The translations under genes and the position numbers were made by a program. Of a DNA stretch of 64,000 bases, positions 47,953-60,355 are shown piece after piece. Source of the stretch: Aquilaria yunnanensis (taxonomy: Eukaryota; Streptophyta; Magnoliopsida; Malvales; Thymelaeaceae); the NCBI GenBank assembly GCA_039654915.1, contig CM077596.1:70123751-70187750 (forward strand). Direction: 5' to 3'. The notes beneath the pieces are model-generated. The model was not told the origin of the DNA and searched no databases. It was given only the letters and a program-made list of their open reading frames with translations. The stretch's first letter is position 1; each line of letters begins with the position of its first letter.

Positions 47953-49372
47953 ATTTAAATAGAATTTCAGATGTAAACATGTCCTCAACTTTAGTCTGCC
48001 ATTCTCTTCTTTAACCCCTCCATTTGTGTGTGTGTGTGTATATATGCTATGGTAGTAATTAAGAAATTCAGCTATAACAGTAAAAGGTTGTATTTTGGTC
48101 TTGGGACAAAAAATTTTAAAAAAAAAATCATTCTGCAAAATCCCTTAAGAATTTCTGCCGCCCCATGCATGCATGTATATTCTGGACATGCATATTCAAG
48201 TTGGCTGCCTCAGAGAAAGTAAACAGATGACTTTTAGTACTACTTTCAATAATTACTACTCTTCTAATATTAGTAATATATATAAAAGAAATTAACTTCT
48301 TATATATTTTTTTCTTGCATATAATACTTACCAGATGTAATATAGATTGAAGTAATTATTAATTTATACCTTTTAATAACAACGCTTTAGACCATATGCT
48401 AGGTAGCTACTGTTTCGAACAGCGTACGTACTAAACACTGCAGGAAAACTTGTCTACTATAAGCGACAGGAAAATTAATGTCATGTTTTTCGTCGCCTAG
48501 TATACCTAATTAATTAACTGTTGTTACAGTCTGTTTATATATTCAAGAATACAGTTAAGTTCGAAAAGTGAACAGATCTAGTTACGTTGCAACTGGAAAA
48601 ATGGTGTTTAGTGTTCTCATATCGTAATAATTTGTGCAGTTGTGTACTGATGAAAATTTATTGTTGTTTACTGAACACAGCCAATCTGAATTTTTATTGT
48701 CTTTTTTTTTCTGTTGAAGTTTCGAAACCCTTTCTCCTTCTTTGAATCGGGTCGTTTCTCGCCCTGGTTCTTTAATTGTCGTCGGAACAAGAGGGATGTT
48801 TGGGGCTTCCCACTTTGGTGCCGGAGCCCTCTTTTTCATAGTTTCCATTATATTGATGTTTGAGTTCTGTACCTTCTATGAGAAGCTGTTTTCCTCGATC
48901 TTTCTCCCTCTTGTAACTCTGCTAGTTTTGGTTTTCTAATTAAAACTTATAGAAATCCTTTTCTCCGGCTTTGGCTGCTTAAAAAAAGACCTCAAATTAA
49001 GCAAATAGTTAAATTAGCTTGACTGAAATATGTACACACACACACATATATGTAAACATTTTTGTATGATAGAAATTTTCTACATTCGGTAGATGAAAAC
49101 TGATCGTCTTGAGATATACGACTAATATTCTTGAGATATACAGTCGTATTAAAAGTGATGGAATATATAGCCATATTGACTAGTCTTTGCATATATAACT
49201 CAATTGAGCAATAAACTATGAAGTTATAAACACAAAGGACTAATTGTTTTGTTATACACACATATTATCAATTACACAACTTATATATATATATATATAT
49301 ATTCTTAATCCCCTTAATTTGTTTTCTTCAGTGACACATGTAGTATTGATTAATTACATGAAAGCAATAAAC
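47953..49372. other. Intergenic spacer downstream of the IBH1-type gene
   Basis: AT-rich, with short (TG)n and (AC)n runs near 48027, 49033 and 49285. Around 48720-48950 the composition is more balanced, but no protein is recognisable. The part next to 49372 would contain the bHLH gene's 3' UTR. Confidence 0.4.
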
Positions 49373-49843
49373 TCAAATATTGGAGCAGACGTAGTGCAGA
49401 ATGGTTGTCATGACCTGGACTTGGACGGTCAGGCACTCGGCGTAGTGCGCCGCCTCGTCCACCAACCGCCTCACGCTCATGTCCTCGCCTCCCGGCACCA
49501 CCTTCCGGAGCTCCTCCGCTTCTCTTTCAACAGCACCATCCACTTTCAAGTACTCGTCACGATGTTGTTTTATCATCAGTCTCCTGGCCAACGCCCGAGC
49601 TCTGTAGTTCCCGGTCCTCCGGAGCACCGCCCTTCTCCAGATCCTTCTGGACCTAACCGCTCGAGCCATGGACCTGTCCGCCGCCAGCCGGATTCTGCGT
49701 CGCCGTCTCAGAATCTCTCCAGGAGAAGAAGAGAAAGGCTCGGAGATGGGATTCTGACGATCGGCGTTTATTTTGAGCAAGGCTTTGACGAACCTTTTCG
49801 CGAATCTCGACCTAATCAAGGATAGCTCGAATGACGGATTCAT
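49373..49843 (-). CDS. IBH1: Atypical bHLH regulator, IBH1-like
   Basis: Single-exon gene for 156 residues. IBH1-type proteins are non-DNA-binding helix-loop-helix factors that pair with growth-promoting bHLH proteins and restrain cell elongation in brassinosteroid and gibberellin responses. Visible signatures are an N-terminal FAKRFVKALLKI helix, the basic stretch SMARAVRSRRIWRRAVLRR (residues about 58-76), then AEELRKVVPGGEDMSVRRLV and DEAAHYAECLTVQVQVMTTI (about 111-150), which form the helix-loop-helix with the PGG loop typical of IBH1/IBL proteins. The basic region lacks the His/Glu/Arg pattern needed for E-box contact. The ATG at 49843 follows a leader containing AGCTATCC. IBH1 versus IBL1 orthology is not settled. 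Confidence 0.87.
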   Translation of the reverse strand: MNPSFELSLIRSRFAKRFVKALLKINADRQNPISEPFSSSPGEILRRRRRIRLAADRSMARAVRSRRIWRRAVLRRTGNYRARALARRLMIKQHRDEYLKVDGAVEREAEELRKVVPGGEDMSVRRLVDEAAHYAECLTVQVQVMTTILHYVCSNI

Positions 49844-49960
49844 GGATAGCTGGCTAGCTCTAGGGTTTCAACTCGGAGGCGACAAGAGGTAGGGAGAGCG
49901 ATATTTGTCTCTGACAAATTGAGGTGCCACTTAAAGTGAGGTTGGTTTCTGACACAGAAA

Positions 49961-49972
49961 ATGTATATAGGC
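49961..49972 (-). promoter_or_regulatory. Putative TATA box of the IBH1-like gene
   Basis: The minus strand reads GGCCTATATACAT, about 120 bases upstream of the ATG at 49843. Spacing fits a plant core promoter. Confidence 0.45.
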
Positions 49973-50089
49973 CAACCAGAAGCAGCAAGACAAAATAACC
50001 TAGATGGGAAGGGTTTAGATCGAATAATAATGGAATCCAGCAATTCAGGTAGTTAGTGCCTTAGTGGTAATAATATATAATTAAAGGAA

Positions 50090-50126
50090 CGCAAGCTAGG
50101 CTAGCTAGGCTAGCTAGCTAGCTAGC
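50090..50126. repeat. GCTAG-rich simple repeat
   Basis: Interrupted (GCTA)n: GCTAGGCTAGCTAGGCTAGC followed by more GCTA units, in the upstream region of the IBH1-like gene. Confidence 0.85.
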
Positions 50127-52359
50127 AAAGCACTGTGTTATACTTGTAGTATCTTGGGTTGGGTGGATGATACAGAAGTCCGGTGGTGATCTAGCTAGGG
50201 TTTCGTTTTCACGAAAATGGGATTAGAGTCTGTGTGGGGCTTAAAAGGCCAACCACCATATGGAAGCACATGGTTCCGTTAATTTTCCCACTTGGTTTTG
50301 GCTTTTCTTCCTTCTCCAATTTCGCTTCTTTTCATTGGCTGTCTTTCTTTAGCTTCAACATCATCTCTCCCTCTTCTCTCTAATTTAAAGTAGATCATTA
50401 TCTAGCATACAACTTACATACACAATCAAATCAATCAATCAATTAAGCATTAACTAACTGCCTGTTCGTTTCACATGAATAGAAGCTAGCCTGTTAATGT
50501 GGTTTGGATGAGGCGCCCTTTAACTAAGCATGAGACTAGAGTTTTGTTGACTTATTTGTCCTCTAATTTCACATATTTTACTTGTTCCTTACTTGTGGCA
50601 TTTACAATCATGTGGACTAATGTAGCTCCACCTACTCCACCCAATTATTGCCAGCCGCAGTGACACAGCTGAATCTCTTTCTCTCGTCCGCCTCATGTAT
50701 GCCTCCCCATGTTGTCCACTTTGTCTGCCTCATCTGCTTCCATCCAAATCTTTTGATTTGTGGGTTGAAGTCAATGGGAGAAGAATCACTATGAATGAGG
50801 CATAATCACGCAAAAAAGGCAATAGAGGGTTCAACTACAGAGACGGGGTGCTGGTGGATATGGAGGACATTATGGAGGAGAATTCAGCGATCACACTGAA
50901 GGCAGATACAGTGGTGGTGGTGGTGGTAGTGGCTTTGAAGGCGTTGGAAGATGGGTGAGGCTGGTTAGGTCTGGATAGGTTTAATTTGGTGATGGGGTGA
51001 TGGTGCTGATGGTTGGGGGCGGATGGGTGTGGAAGGGTTTAATTTAGGGATTTGGACGATAGGTGGGGCAATGGTGCTGATGGGCTAGATATAATTTTGT
51101 CAAAATTTAGGGCCAAATGCTATTTAGTCCCTCAATGCATTAATCCTAGTCAATAAAAACACATTAACCAGATTGGGTTTGTTAAAGCTCTCTTAAACCA
51201 AAGTCAAGATTGGCAAGGTGGGCTTAATCTTTATACTTCAGAATTTTATTTGCGTACTAAGTAGTTCAATTAGTGAATTAATGTAGTGTATAATTAATGA
51301 TATGATCATATGAGCAATGTTGAGTCATGAAGGACAAAACAATAAATTTGCCAAGAAAACTCCTATTTTGAGTCGTGAATGAGTTTGGACTGAAAAATTA
51401 AAGATTTTTCTGAATATTTATAGTTCCTATTTCAAATGACCTTGATGACGTAGAAGAAAAAAAGGCCTTGTGAACCCTTAGGACCCATTTGGCTCAATTA
51501 AGAAAGATAAGAGATTTAAGGGAATTAAAGGGAGAATAAGAAGCAAAAAAACTTGTCTTGCTCATTTCTTTTCCATTCCAAATGCAGCAGCGAAGCTCTA
51601 AGTTTCGAACCTCATCTCTATCAATTTAATTCTTACAAGATTGAAGTTCAAGAAATTGATTTCTTGAAGTAACTACTCAAGGAAGCAAAGAATCATGTTT
51701 TCCCTCTTGGTAAGCTTCAATTCTTAGATTTGGGTTGGGGTTTAGGGTTTTACTAAGTAAATTAAGGCCTGGGTGTGTTGTATATTGATCTCTAAGCTTG
51801 AATATGGCTTTTGAAGGTTGAAAAGCAAGCTATAATTGTAATTGTGTAAGAGTAGTCCAAGTGTTGTTGTATGTGTTTCACCAAAGGGGTAAGGTTGTGT
51901 GGATGCTATTTTCATGCATATTGCTTATAATATGATCATATTCTAAGTGTTTTAGGCTTGGGCAATCCCTTTTTCTAGGCTAAAATAAGAACTACATTGA
52001 TTTGCAAGTTATTGGTGCAAGTGTGCTTATGTGTGCATAAGGGTTTGTGGCTTGTAATCTTGAAATTAGCTAGGGATTTTTATGTTTCCAAGTGGTTAAT
52101 AGATGCATGTGTCTTAACATGTATGAAAGTTTGGGAGTTGGTTGTTAGGTGAATGGTTCAAGCTTGAAGGCAAAAGAGAGAAAAACAAGCATTGGAATGA
52201 AAAACAAGGGAGCTGGAAAATGAAGGCTGGCGACACTATGCCAAGAACTCCTTTTGGAGTCAGGGAGTTTTGGTTGTTGCTTGGTGCCGTAGCGCTATAG
52301 TGTCTTCCTCCTCGAGCTTGAACAATCCTAAGTGTATTCCAATACATCAATTTTGAAGC
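50127..52359. other. Intergenic, no supported gene
   Basis: Distal promoter of the IBH1-like gene, then a GGTGGT-rich patch near 50905-50940 and repeated GGTGCTGATGG near 51000-51080, without an open frame. Around 51480-52350 the sequence is less AT-rich and could be an old transposon, but no ends or domains were identified. Confidence 0.35.
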
Positions 52360-52535
52360 CCGGATTATTCTAAGATGTTTTGAACCTTTGTTTGAGCTAT
52401 AAAACCATTCCTAAGTTCCTATAAAAGCATTTATTGAGAATTTGAGTCCAGACCATTCTAAGATGTTTTGAACCCTTGTTTAAGCTATAAAATCACTCTT
52501 AAGTTCATATAAAAGCATTTGTTAAAGAGTTGAGT
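52360..52535. repeat. Tandem duplication, unit 88 bp
   Basis: Two adjacent copies sharing ATTCTAAGATGTTTTGAACC, GAGCTATAAAA/AAGCTATAAAA and ATAAAAGCATTT, offset by 88 bases, with about 10% differences. Confidence 0.8.
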
Positions 52536-53744
52536 AATGGTTAAGTAAAAGCTTAAGGTCTAAGAAAGATAATAAGACCTTAAGAAAATCTAGGGTGCTA
52601 AGTACATAAAGAGGCTTTAAATCTCAAAAGAACCCTAACTAAGTTACCTAACTTAGTAAGTTAAACCATCAAGCTAAACTAAACTCCTGTACAATGTGAT
52701 AAAGAAAATAAAGTGGCAAGCTAAGCTTGCTAAGACAAGGCTATTGCTTTGTAAGTTAGGACTAGGTTGAGGATAAGTCCCCACCATAAGAATTAACTAT
52801 TGGCCATTAGTTAAGACCTTAGGATATTTTTGAGCTCACATCAAGATTATATATAATTATATAATTACTTGTCCTAAAGTTTTATTTTACAGGCATTAAT
52901 CCCTTACTGAGAATTATTAAATTCTTACCCTTCTAAGTATCACATTGTGAAAATTTTGCTAATATGAATCTTAGCACCCAATGAACGGCTAAAAAAGTTA
53001 TAGCTGTAGGTTTTGTTTTGAATCATGATTAATTCTAAGTTATTTGGTTTAAAATTTTATATATTAACTAAGTGTTTATTTATGCCTTTCTCAGTTATAG
53101 GCTAAGTACACAAAGAGGTTGATTCTCATCTTAGAAGCTATAAGCTTAGGTGGGAACTTCATTCTAAGACCTCAAATAAAGTCTTGTAGATAGTATGGTA
53201 CTCATGTACCAAAAGGCATCTAGTTTGAACTATTTTGCTAGACTTTGGTGTGTGTGTGTGTGTGTGTACACTAGTTGTTGCTTTTGGGTGTGCATAAGAA
53301 TGATAAATATACATAAAGTTGATGTTTGAAGTTTAAGTAAACTTGTTTTATAACTTCATTATTCGGTTTCATATTCATACTCTTTACCATGCCATGGAAA
53401 ATTATGCATTGGTTTTGTTCATTATAACTCAAAAATTGCTGAAGTTAAGTTCACATGTGCATATGCAAGAGTAATGAACTAGTAGCAGGTAAGTTTTAAT
53501 TCACACAAGAATCAACTTAGCCAACTGCAACTAAAGGTGGAATCACTAAATCCCGATTTAATGGTTTTGGGTTAGCCCCATACCAAGGTAAATAAATAAC
53601 CTTTACAGGGTTAATGCTAGACAAACTAGCCCTATAACTACTTGGAGTCTACTATACAAATCTTATGTCTCCAATCATCAGAGACATTAGTAGTAAGCTC
53701 ATTTGATAGTTTTAGTAAAACAATATTTTTTTTGCACTATATAA
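52536..53744. other. Intergenic, no supported gene
   Basis: AT-rich with a (GT)n run near 53250-53268. No domains or element ends recognised. Confidence 0.4.
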
Positions 53745-54045
53745 TCCTAAGTGTAAGCTTCCCTTTACTCTTGTTAGCTCCACTTACATCTGTCCCTTCA
53801 CTCTTACGCTTTTATGCATCTATTTGTCTCTTTTTAATACAAGTAACCAAACTATTTAAGGTGACTCTCCCTAATTTATCCTTAATTGAGCCTACATTTA
53901 CCATATGTATAATGTTCTCATTTTTAATTTTACATCTTAGGAATGCGTCCACTCATCATAATATTCTCATCTCCGCATGCAGAATTCATTTTGTTCATAT
54001 ATTACTTCTTGGTGATAAAGCTGGTAATTTATGGTACGTCAACTT
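53745..54045 (-). mobile_element. Decayed RTE-type LINE, 3' end
   Basis: The minus strand contains, with stops and frame changes, HAEMRIL (for AEMRMLRW), KIKNENI (for RIRNEDI), VNVGSIKDKLGRVTLNSLV (for VGVAPIEDKMRENRLRWFGH) and a basic tail KSEGTDVSGANKSKGK (for ...GRGRPKKT). This order is the conserved C-terminus of plant RTE-clade LINE polyproteins. The plus-strand open frame over it (53642-54058) is a shadow. Confidence 0.75.
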
Positions 54046-54523
54046 CATCATAAATTGATTGTTTGTTACAACAAATACTAACCGTAGCGAACATTATGAA
54101 TTGAGTGCTAAGAGGACACAATAAGGCCTCCGTTTACACATTTATAACTTATACTTGTTAGTTGAATTTGTAAATGACTAGTTATAGTTGACTTATTTAT
54201 TTTTAATTATATACAATTTTCCCTTAAATATGACAATTTTATTTATAATGTTTGACAGAAAATATTTAAATTTAAATTTAAATTATCCAATACTTATATT
54301 TCAATAAATTTTAATTTTTTAAAAATAGTTTGAGAATTTTGAATTATCAAACATTTTTCAGTTATCTAAAACCCAAACCATCATTTTATGGAGTATAAGG
54401 GAAAAACATGTCACTGAAAGCCTTAAAGTGAACTGTAGTTCTCCAATTTGTAAAACTAGCAAATTAACTCTTCATGTTGCATGATCTGTATTTAAATTAT
54501 AGCTAGAGCTCTCCTGTTGGATA

Positions 54524-56174
54524 TGTTGGGCGCAATGAGTATAGGATAGTTAACAAAATAACACTAGAAAATTTATGTGATTCAGTCTTAAATTATTGTG
54601 TAACATTTATGGGATAAAATTCAAAATTTTCATTCATTATCGAAATTGCAAGTTGACATACAAAGAAAAAAAAAATCTTTAGACAAAAAAAAAATCTAGG
54701 GGTAAGTACTAATTAAGATAAAACTAAAATATTGGCACCTAAGTGTTTCCCACAAACACCTCAAATAGGTGGTATCTTACTATTTTCTCACTCCCAAATA
54801 AATCTCTCTTGTTCACATTATTTTATTTGAAGCAAATATGTTTTGTTTTAGTGCACACTCACACACATTGTACACACCTTCTCTGTTGGTAATGCTTGAG
54901 AGCAAGCACATTAACCAAATGAATAAGGATGGCTATTTATATGGATCCAACCCATTTAATATTCATGTGTTTTATTATAGACTGACATTGTTCACACCTC
55001 AAGTCCTCCAAATATTCAATTTTAGACGCAACTCCCTAATTTTTTTAGTTTGAGCCACAAATCCCCAGCACTCTTTAGTTTGGCTCGAATTCATCTACGC
55101 ACATGAGCATGAATGCAAAATTATGAACAATGGTATTCACCACGTCTACGAACTGCACCATGTTCATGTTGCCAATAATCACATTGCTTATATCTTTTCA
55201 TGCAGTCTACTCCACATAAAACTAAAGCTCTTTGATTCACTAGTCCATCTTCAAATTCACGAAGATGATCTCATTGGTTACATCACCCTCTATGCATGGT
55301 TTGCCTCCTCGCAATCGATCGCTTCGCACACCTCGTCTTGTTTTCATGCTCCACCTTGAAAAGAGATCTCCGCTTCATGTTCCATTTCATCAATGAAACA
55401 CAACCACACAAAATTGGATTTGCCTCAACAAAAATGACATTGATCAGATTCTCCTTACTTTGCTTTACATCTACTAGGAACAGCTATGGGCTTTGCCACA
55501 TCTACCACAAGGAACTGCCACCAAAGTACTGCACCCACGAAGGGCCACTTTTGGCTCTGATACCTATTGTTGAGCACATCATATAAGAGCTTCGTGTGTA
55601 AGATGATCAATAAAAATGGCACCAACAAAATTTTCCTGGTTCACCTTAATTTTGGGCTATATCGACGGGAAAAACTCGAGATTTTCCTCAACCATTAAAA
55701 TAGCAAACTTACAAAGAGAGAAACTTCTATGCAAAAAAATTCTAGAGGTAAAAATACTAATTGAAATAAACTTGTAATATATAGTTACACTTAAGTGTTT
55801 CTCAAACACCTTAAATAAATATCTTACTATTTTATCACTCCCAAAACTAAATCTGTCTTACTCCCAATTTTTTCTTCAAAGCAAATATGTTTTGTTTTTG
55901 CTCTCATTAGTGCACACTCTCACACAATGTTCACATCTTCTCTACTTGGTAATGTCTAGCAGCGAGCACACTAACCAAATGAGCCATGATACTTCTTTAT
56001 AAGGATTTCACCGCGTTTTATCACATGTTTTACTGTTCACCAATGCGATTCATTGTTCAACGGTGCATTTTGCTATTTACATCGTAAAAAAATTGTCAAA
56101 TCACACCTCAAATTCTCCAACTTTTCAATTTTAGCTGCAACTCCCTAATTCTTTAATTTAAGAAACAAATCTTC
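54524..56174 (-). mobile_element. Short LTR retrotransposon (TRIM-like), degenerate, minus orientation
   Basis: Two similar blocks in the same orientation, 54524 to about 55071 and 55568 to about 56174, share CAAATATGTTTTGTTTT, AGTGCACACTC, GTTCACA..TTCTCT, TGGTAATG and AATTTTAG..GCAACTCCCT. Each begins TGTTG on the plus strand. Next to the right block, the minus strand reads GGTATCAGAGCC, an initiator-Met primer site. This makes 55568-56174 the 5' LTR. The internal part is only about 500 bases with no gag or pol. LTRs differ by many substitutions and indels, so the insertion is old. Outer limits are approximate. Confidence 0.7.
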
Positions 56175-57178
56175 AAGACGAAAGACCATGCACTTGGTTT
56201 AGAAAATCCATGTTTCAAAATTTTCTTTGTTAACTATTCATATGTTAAAATTTGCTTAAAGAACATATCATATTCTGCCTACAACGTAACATGTGGTAGA
56301 TCTATAAAGAGAAAGAGAGTGGCATATATAAAAAATAAATATTCGGGAGCAATGAGAGAAAGATGTGTGCGTGTGTGCGTGTGGATGAACTAGCGTCCAA
56401 GGAGTGGATATATATATATAGCTAGTACTCATTTGGCTGGGTGGGGGCGAGGTCTGAAAAATGGCATAATTAACAAGAACATGCATGGTGGGCCTCCTTT
56501 GATCTGGCTTTAGAATTAGACCCGCTAACCGCCCCATAATTATTGTCATAATCTTGCTTAATGGTATTGGAATTTTCGAAAATTTATTAGGCTATCGTTA
56601 AACTTTTATGAAACATGTGCATCCGCCAATCAATTCTTTCTTTTGTGTGTGTTCATTCATGTATCAATCTTTCAAACTTATTATAACTATTATGTGATAT
56701 AATTCAAAATTTTAATTTCAAGCGGATTGACGACTGGTTAATTAGGGTGTCTGGTCTGCTGTATGATTTTTGTTTAGATAAGGGAACAAAAGAACAGTTA
56801 GCCAGTAATTAAGCAAAAGCTATCGAAGCATGCAAAAGTAAAAAAAGAATCGTCCCACATGCTCCAGATTGTTTAATTTGGTTTTAAGTTTTAACCAATG
56901 GGTCTGGGTCACTTCCAGTGGAGACGCATCCATCTCGCTTCTCTTGTCGTTGATCGGTTGGTCTGGTTCACTTCAATCAATGAATCACTGGTGCTAATTA
57001 AAAGAGCTGTAACTCTCTGTTGCTGTAGCTGTGTACTTCCGAGTAGTGCTTCTTATCCTTTTCTTTTCCCCCCTCCTCTTCTCTGTTTCTTTACCCTTTT
57101 CCCGTCAATGAAAGCATGACGACAAGCCCTAATCCGGCTAGCTTTAAATCAACCGGATAACCCCCCCACAGGGCCCCA
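56175..57178. other. Intergenic, no supported gene
   Basis: AT-rich. A (GTGTGC)n-like patch near 56370 and a CT-rich patch near 57060-57100. No domains recognised. Confidence 0.4.
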
Positions 57179-57691
57179 ATGTTGTCATGTCCAGATAACT
57201 TTTGCCCCAAAGTTACATGGAAATTACACTTGGCCTTCACTGCTTCATATCTTGAGAAACCTGTACTTTGTTCCCACTATTCGATCGCTACTACTTTTAT
57301 TAGTAACATTCCGATTGGTTTGACTCAGTGGAAGTGCTTGATCTTTCCTCTAATATATTCAATGGCCATTGCTAGGGGATTTTGGCCGCCAAAATCTGCA
57401 TTACTTTATTGTCCTATAACAAAGTTTCATCTTTCATGGTCTATTTCTGTAGAGTTTGCCAAAAAGTTTTTGAGAAATGCAGCCATTAATCTCTCCTTCA
57501 ATAATATAATGGGAGCAATTTTGGAGTCTCTGATTTTGATGAATAAAAAAGCAGAGTTATACACCAAAACTATTGATGACATTGCTGGCCATTACAATGA
57601 TCCCCAAAACTATAGATGGGCCCCAAAAATGCTGAAAATCACTCTAATGGAGGAGACCCCGGCACCATTTGGTACTGACATCAGCGATTAA
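57179..57691 (+). CDS. Unrecognised 170-codon open frame, doubtful
   Basis: An uninterrupted frame unusual for such AT-rich DNA, beginning MLSCPDNFCPKVTW and ending APFGTDISD. It has no signal peptide, repeated motif or domain that I recognise, and no introns with matching phase were found around it. It may be chance, a young or lineage-specific gene, or part of a decayed element. No function is proposed. Confidence 0.15.
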   Translation: MLSCPDNFCPKVTWKLHLAFTASYLEKPVLCSHYSIATTFISNIPIGLTQWKCLIFPLIYSMAIARGFWPPKSALLYCPITKFHLSWSISVEFAKKFLRNAAINLSFNNIMGAILESLILMNKKAELYTKTIDDIAGHYNDPQNYRWAPKMLKITLMEETPAPFGTDISD

Positions 57692-60049
57692 CATTAGATT
57701 TTTTAAAAAAATTATCTAATGATAGTTTTTAATTTTTAATTTCAACATTTTCATTTCAACCATTGAATAAATTATTAAAAACTCTAACACAAATTGCAAA
57801 AATAGTTCCCAAATTGGGCCTTAAAACTAGGCTTGGTGGCAGCGATTGGTAATGAACATGACTAGAGTCACAATTCTTGCAATGATCATCTTATACATCT
57901 ATCAATAGAAATAGAAAAACAAAGATGTCACAACTGAAATTGAGCAAAAAAGAGGTCTTAGTCTTAGAAAATCAAACTAAAAAACTCCAAGAGACGTACA
58001 ATCATAGTTGGTTTCTTAATTGTGCTTAAAAATGAAAGCCGGTGAAGAGAGCATAAAGATTGTGACAACCAATTTCAATAGTGATGAAAGTGAGAGTGAA
58101 AGAAAAGGTAGCGAGCTAGTTATGGTGGATAGAGCATACAAGCTAGAGTTAGAGATGTTGATAAAGGCAATGGCATATGTGCTACAGAAGAGTATGGGAG
58201 CATAGTGTACAAGGTGGTGGCGGTGGACCGACAGTTAGGGGTGAAAGTTCAACATGCAACCTAAATTTCAACCCTATTCCCAGCAAAAAAACATCAAGTT
58301 TAGGTTAAATTTAAGAGAGAAAATAATGATGATTTAGGTTGACAAGACATGACTAGGTTCTCTGTTACTAAAGTCAAGTCTGTTCTGATCGAGCCAGACT
58401 AACCCGAAAAAAAAAAACCAAATTTAATTTAGTATTGCCTCAACCTAGTTACCTACCAGCCCAACTTAGTTACCTAAACCCATTAGCTCACATTATCCTT
58501 AAACCTAACAATACACAACGCACACAGACAAAGCCTCTTTGTAACCTTTCGCTAATCTCGTCTCACTCTTTATTCTTCTCACACAGCACTAGCTACTCTC
58601 ACTCTTTCTCCCAAAGTCACCCTCACTGTTGGCACTAATTAGAGGGAGTAGACATGTTAAAAAAAAAAAAAAGAAGCCAACATTGTTGTTATGTTTGACA
58701 AGAAAATTAGAAAGAGCATTTGCAGTTTGAGAGGCAGGAAGATCCTTTTGTTCATGAAGCTAAGGGCCCTGAATGGAGAATGAAGTTGACTGGCACAGGG
58801 CTTCAAGTACAACCATGGTGATTTTGACATAGTGAGCTTCTTGAAAGGCTACCTTAGGATCAAAGCTCAGAATTAGGACATCAAGATTGACATCAACATT
58901 GAGAGCGTTAGAGATCGAAGTGAAAGATCACGTAGGAGTCTAAGGCTAATTAGGGATTCCTCTCAATAGTGATTGAAAGAACCAACTTGAATTTTTGTTT
59001 GTTTGTTTGTTTGTTTTTTCTTTAATGGAATTCAGGCATTTAGCAGAAAGGAACAACACTAGCAATGTTTTATGTGTGTTAGGATATGTGTGCGTGTGTG
59101 TGTGTGTTTGCAGGTTATTGGCTGGGTTAATCAAAGCTAATACAAATTCCACCTTTCGAATCCTAATTTGTCAGGCTTAGGTCAAGTTGGGCCTGTTATG
59201 AAATTTGGACAAGTTTGTACCATAAAATTGAGGTTAAAGTAGGCTTAGTTTTGATTGAGTTTGACTTGAACCCAAAAAATTTGCCCTACCTTTCACTCTT
59301 ACGAATGACATTTTGCAATGAGGAGGATCAGCAGGGAACACTACTCTGTATGGAGGAAGAAGGATTTCGGGAGGCATGTCAGAAAGATAGCGAAGTTGAA
59401 GCATTAGGATCTAGTGATGACTCAATGGTTTGACTAAGGAGAAAGGTTCTCACTTTACTAAACTTAAAGGGCAAATAGAGTAAAAAAAAAATTAGATGCC
59501 ATTAAATTGAACCGAAAAGGCTGTTACTTCCAAGTATACAAACCATCTGCAGGGGAGAAAAGAGATCTTTCTAAAAAATAAAATCCTACTTATTCACTCA
59601 AAGAAAAAAATAGTTTTTTAAATGCTACTAATTAGCAATTTTGGGCCTGGAATCCAAGGTTTCTGTTAAGGCTCAGTATGTGAAGCATCCGAACAACTTG
59701 AGGCCCAAAAATATGGTATCATTTTCCTATACTTGATCTTAACCCAAATACTGAGGAAGATATGGTATCGGTGTCCATTCATTGACATTTGGGCATCGGC
59801 CCTTATGTCTTTTGGGTTTATTGTTTCATAGGTCGGGGAGGAAACATGAAAAGAAATGACACATGCCATTTAACAGCGGCCAACTGGAGAATATTCAAAC
59901 ACAACAACAGTACTAGTAGCATAACAAACACATTAATGAACGAGTTTTGTTTTGTTTTTTTGGTTGGAACAAAAGATGGAACGTAACAAGTTTGTTAATT
60001 TGCTGTCGCAGCATCGGTTGGAATTTGAGGTACGTGAGAAGGATAGAGA
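57692..60049. other. Intergenic, no supported gene
   Basis: Contains short open frames without domains, a (GTTT)n run near 58998-59014 and a (GT)n run near 59091-59106. The end next to 60049 would hold the DIR1-like 3' UTR. A more balanced stretch at 58640-58980 could be a gene relic but was not recognised. Confidence 0.35.
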
Positions 60050-60355
60050 TTAACACTGAGGGGGAGGGAGATTGCACTTGGCGGGCAACTGCAAGGCGAG
60101 GTCAGGATCAATCCCGAGAGCGGGCAACAAGGCGGAGTTCTTGTAGGAGCAGAGGCACTTCAAGTCCGCCCCAGACAGCGCTCCGCAGCACGCCTCCGAC
60201 GGCTCCGCCGGGTCTGGCTGCGTCACCGCCGGCTTGCAGGCCTCCAAGCCCTTCTGGCTCACGTTGCACACACTCAACGCTCTCGACGCCCTCCCCGACA
60301 TCAGTACCATCACCGCCATCGCCAATATTATTGCTACCAACTTTGAAGCCGCCAT
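60050..60355 (-). CDS. DIR1: DIR1-like non-specific lipid-transfer protein
   Basis: Single-exon gene for 101 residues. DIR1-type proteins are small secreted lipid carriers of the apoplast and phloem that help long-distance systemic acquired resistance. Residues 1 to about 27 form a signal peptide ([15 protein letters not shown] core). The mature part has the eight-cysteine pattern C30, C40, C56-C57, C67-x-C69, C94, C101, giving four disulfides. DIR1-specific blocks are [28 protein letters not shown] and [15 protein letters not shown], which set it apart from ordinary type 1 or 2 LTPs. The Pro-rich C-terminus NLPPPQC matches the SH3-binding-type PxxP feature noted in DIR1. The ATG at 60355 is in a GCC-ATG-GCG-like context. 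A nearby CACTA element begins 1.9 kb upstream. Confidence 0.92.
   Translation of the reverse strand: MAASKLVAIILAMAVMVLMSGRASRALSVCNVSQKGLEACKPAVTQPDPAEPSEACCGALSGADLKCLCSYKNSALLPALGIDPDLALQLPAKCNLPPPQC

Noticed and set aside
49244..49825. 193-codon plus-strand open frame
   Set aside because: Antisense shadow of the IBH1-like gene, whose minus-strand protein has the helix-loop-helix signature.
53642..54058. 138-codon plus-strand open frame, hydrophobic
   Set aside because: It is the antisense of an RTE LINE C-terminus that reads correctly on the minus strand.
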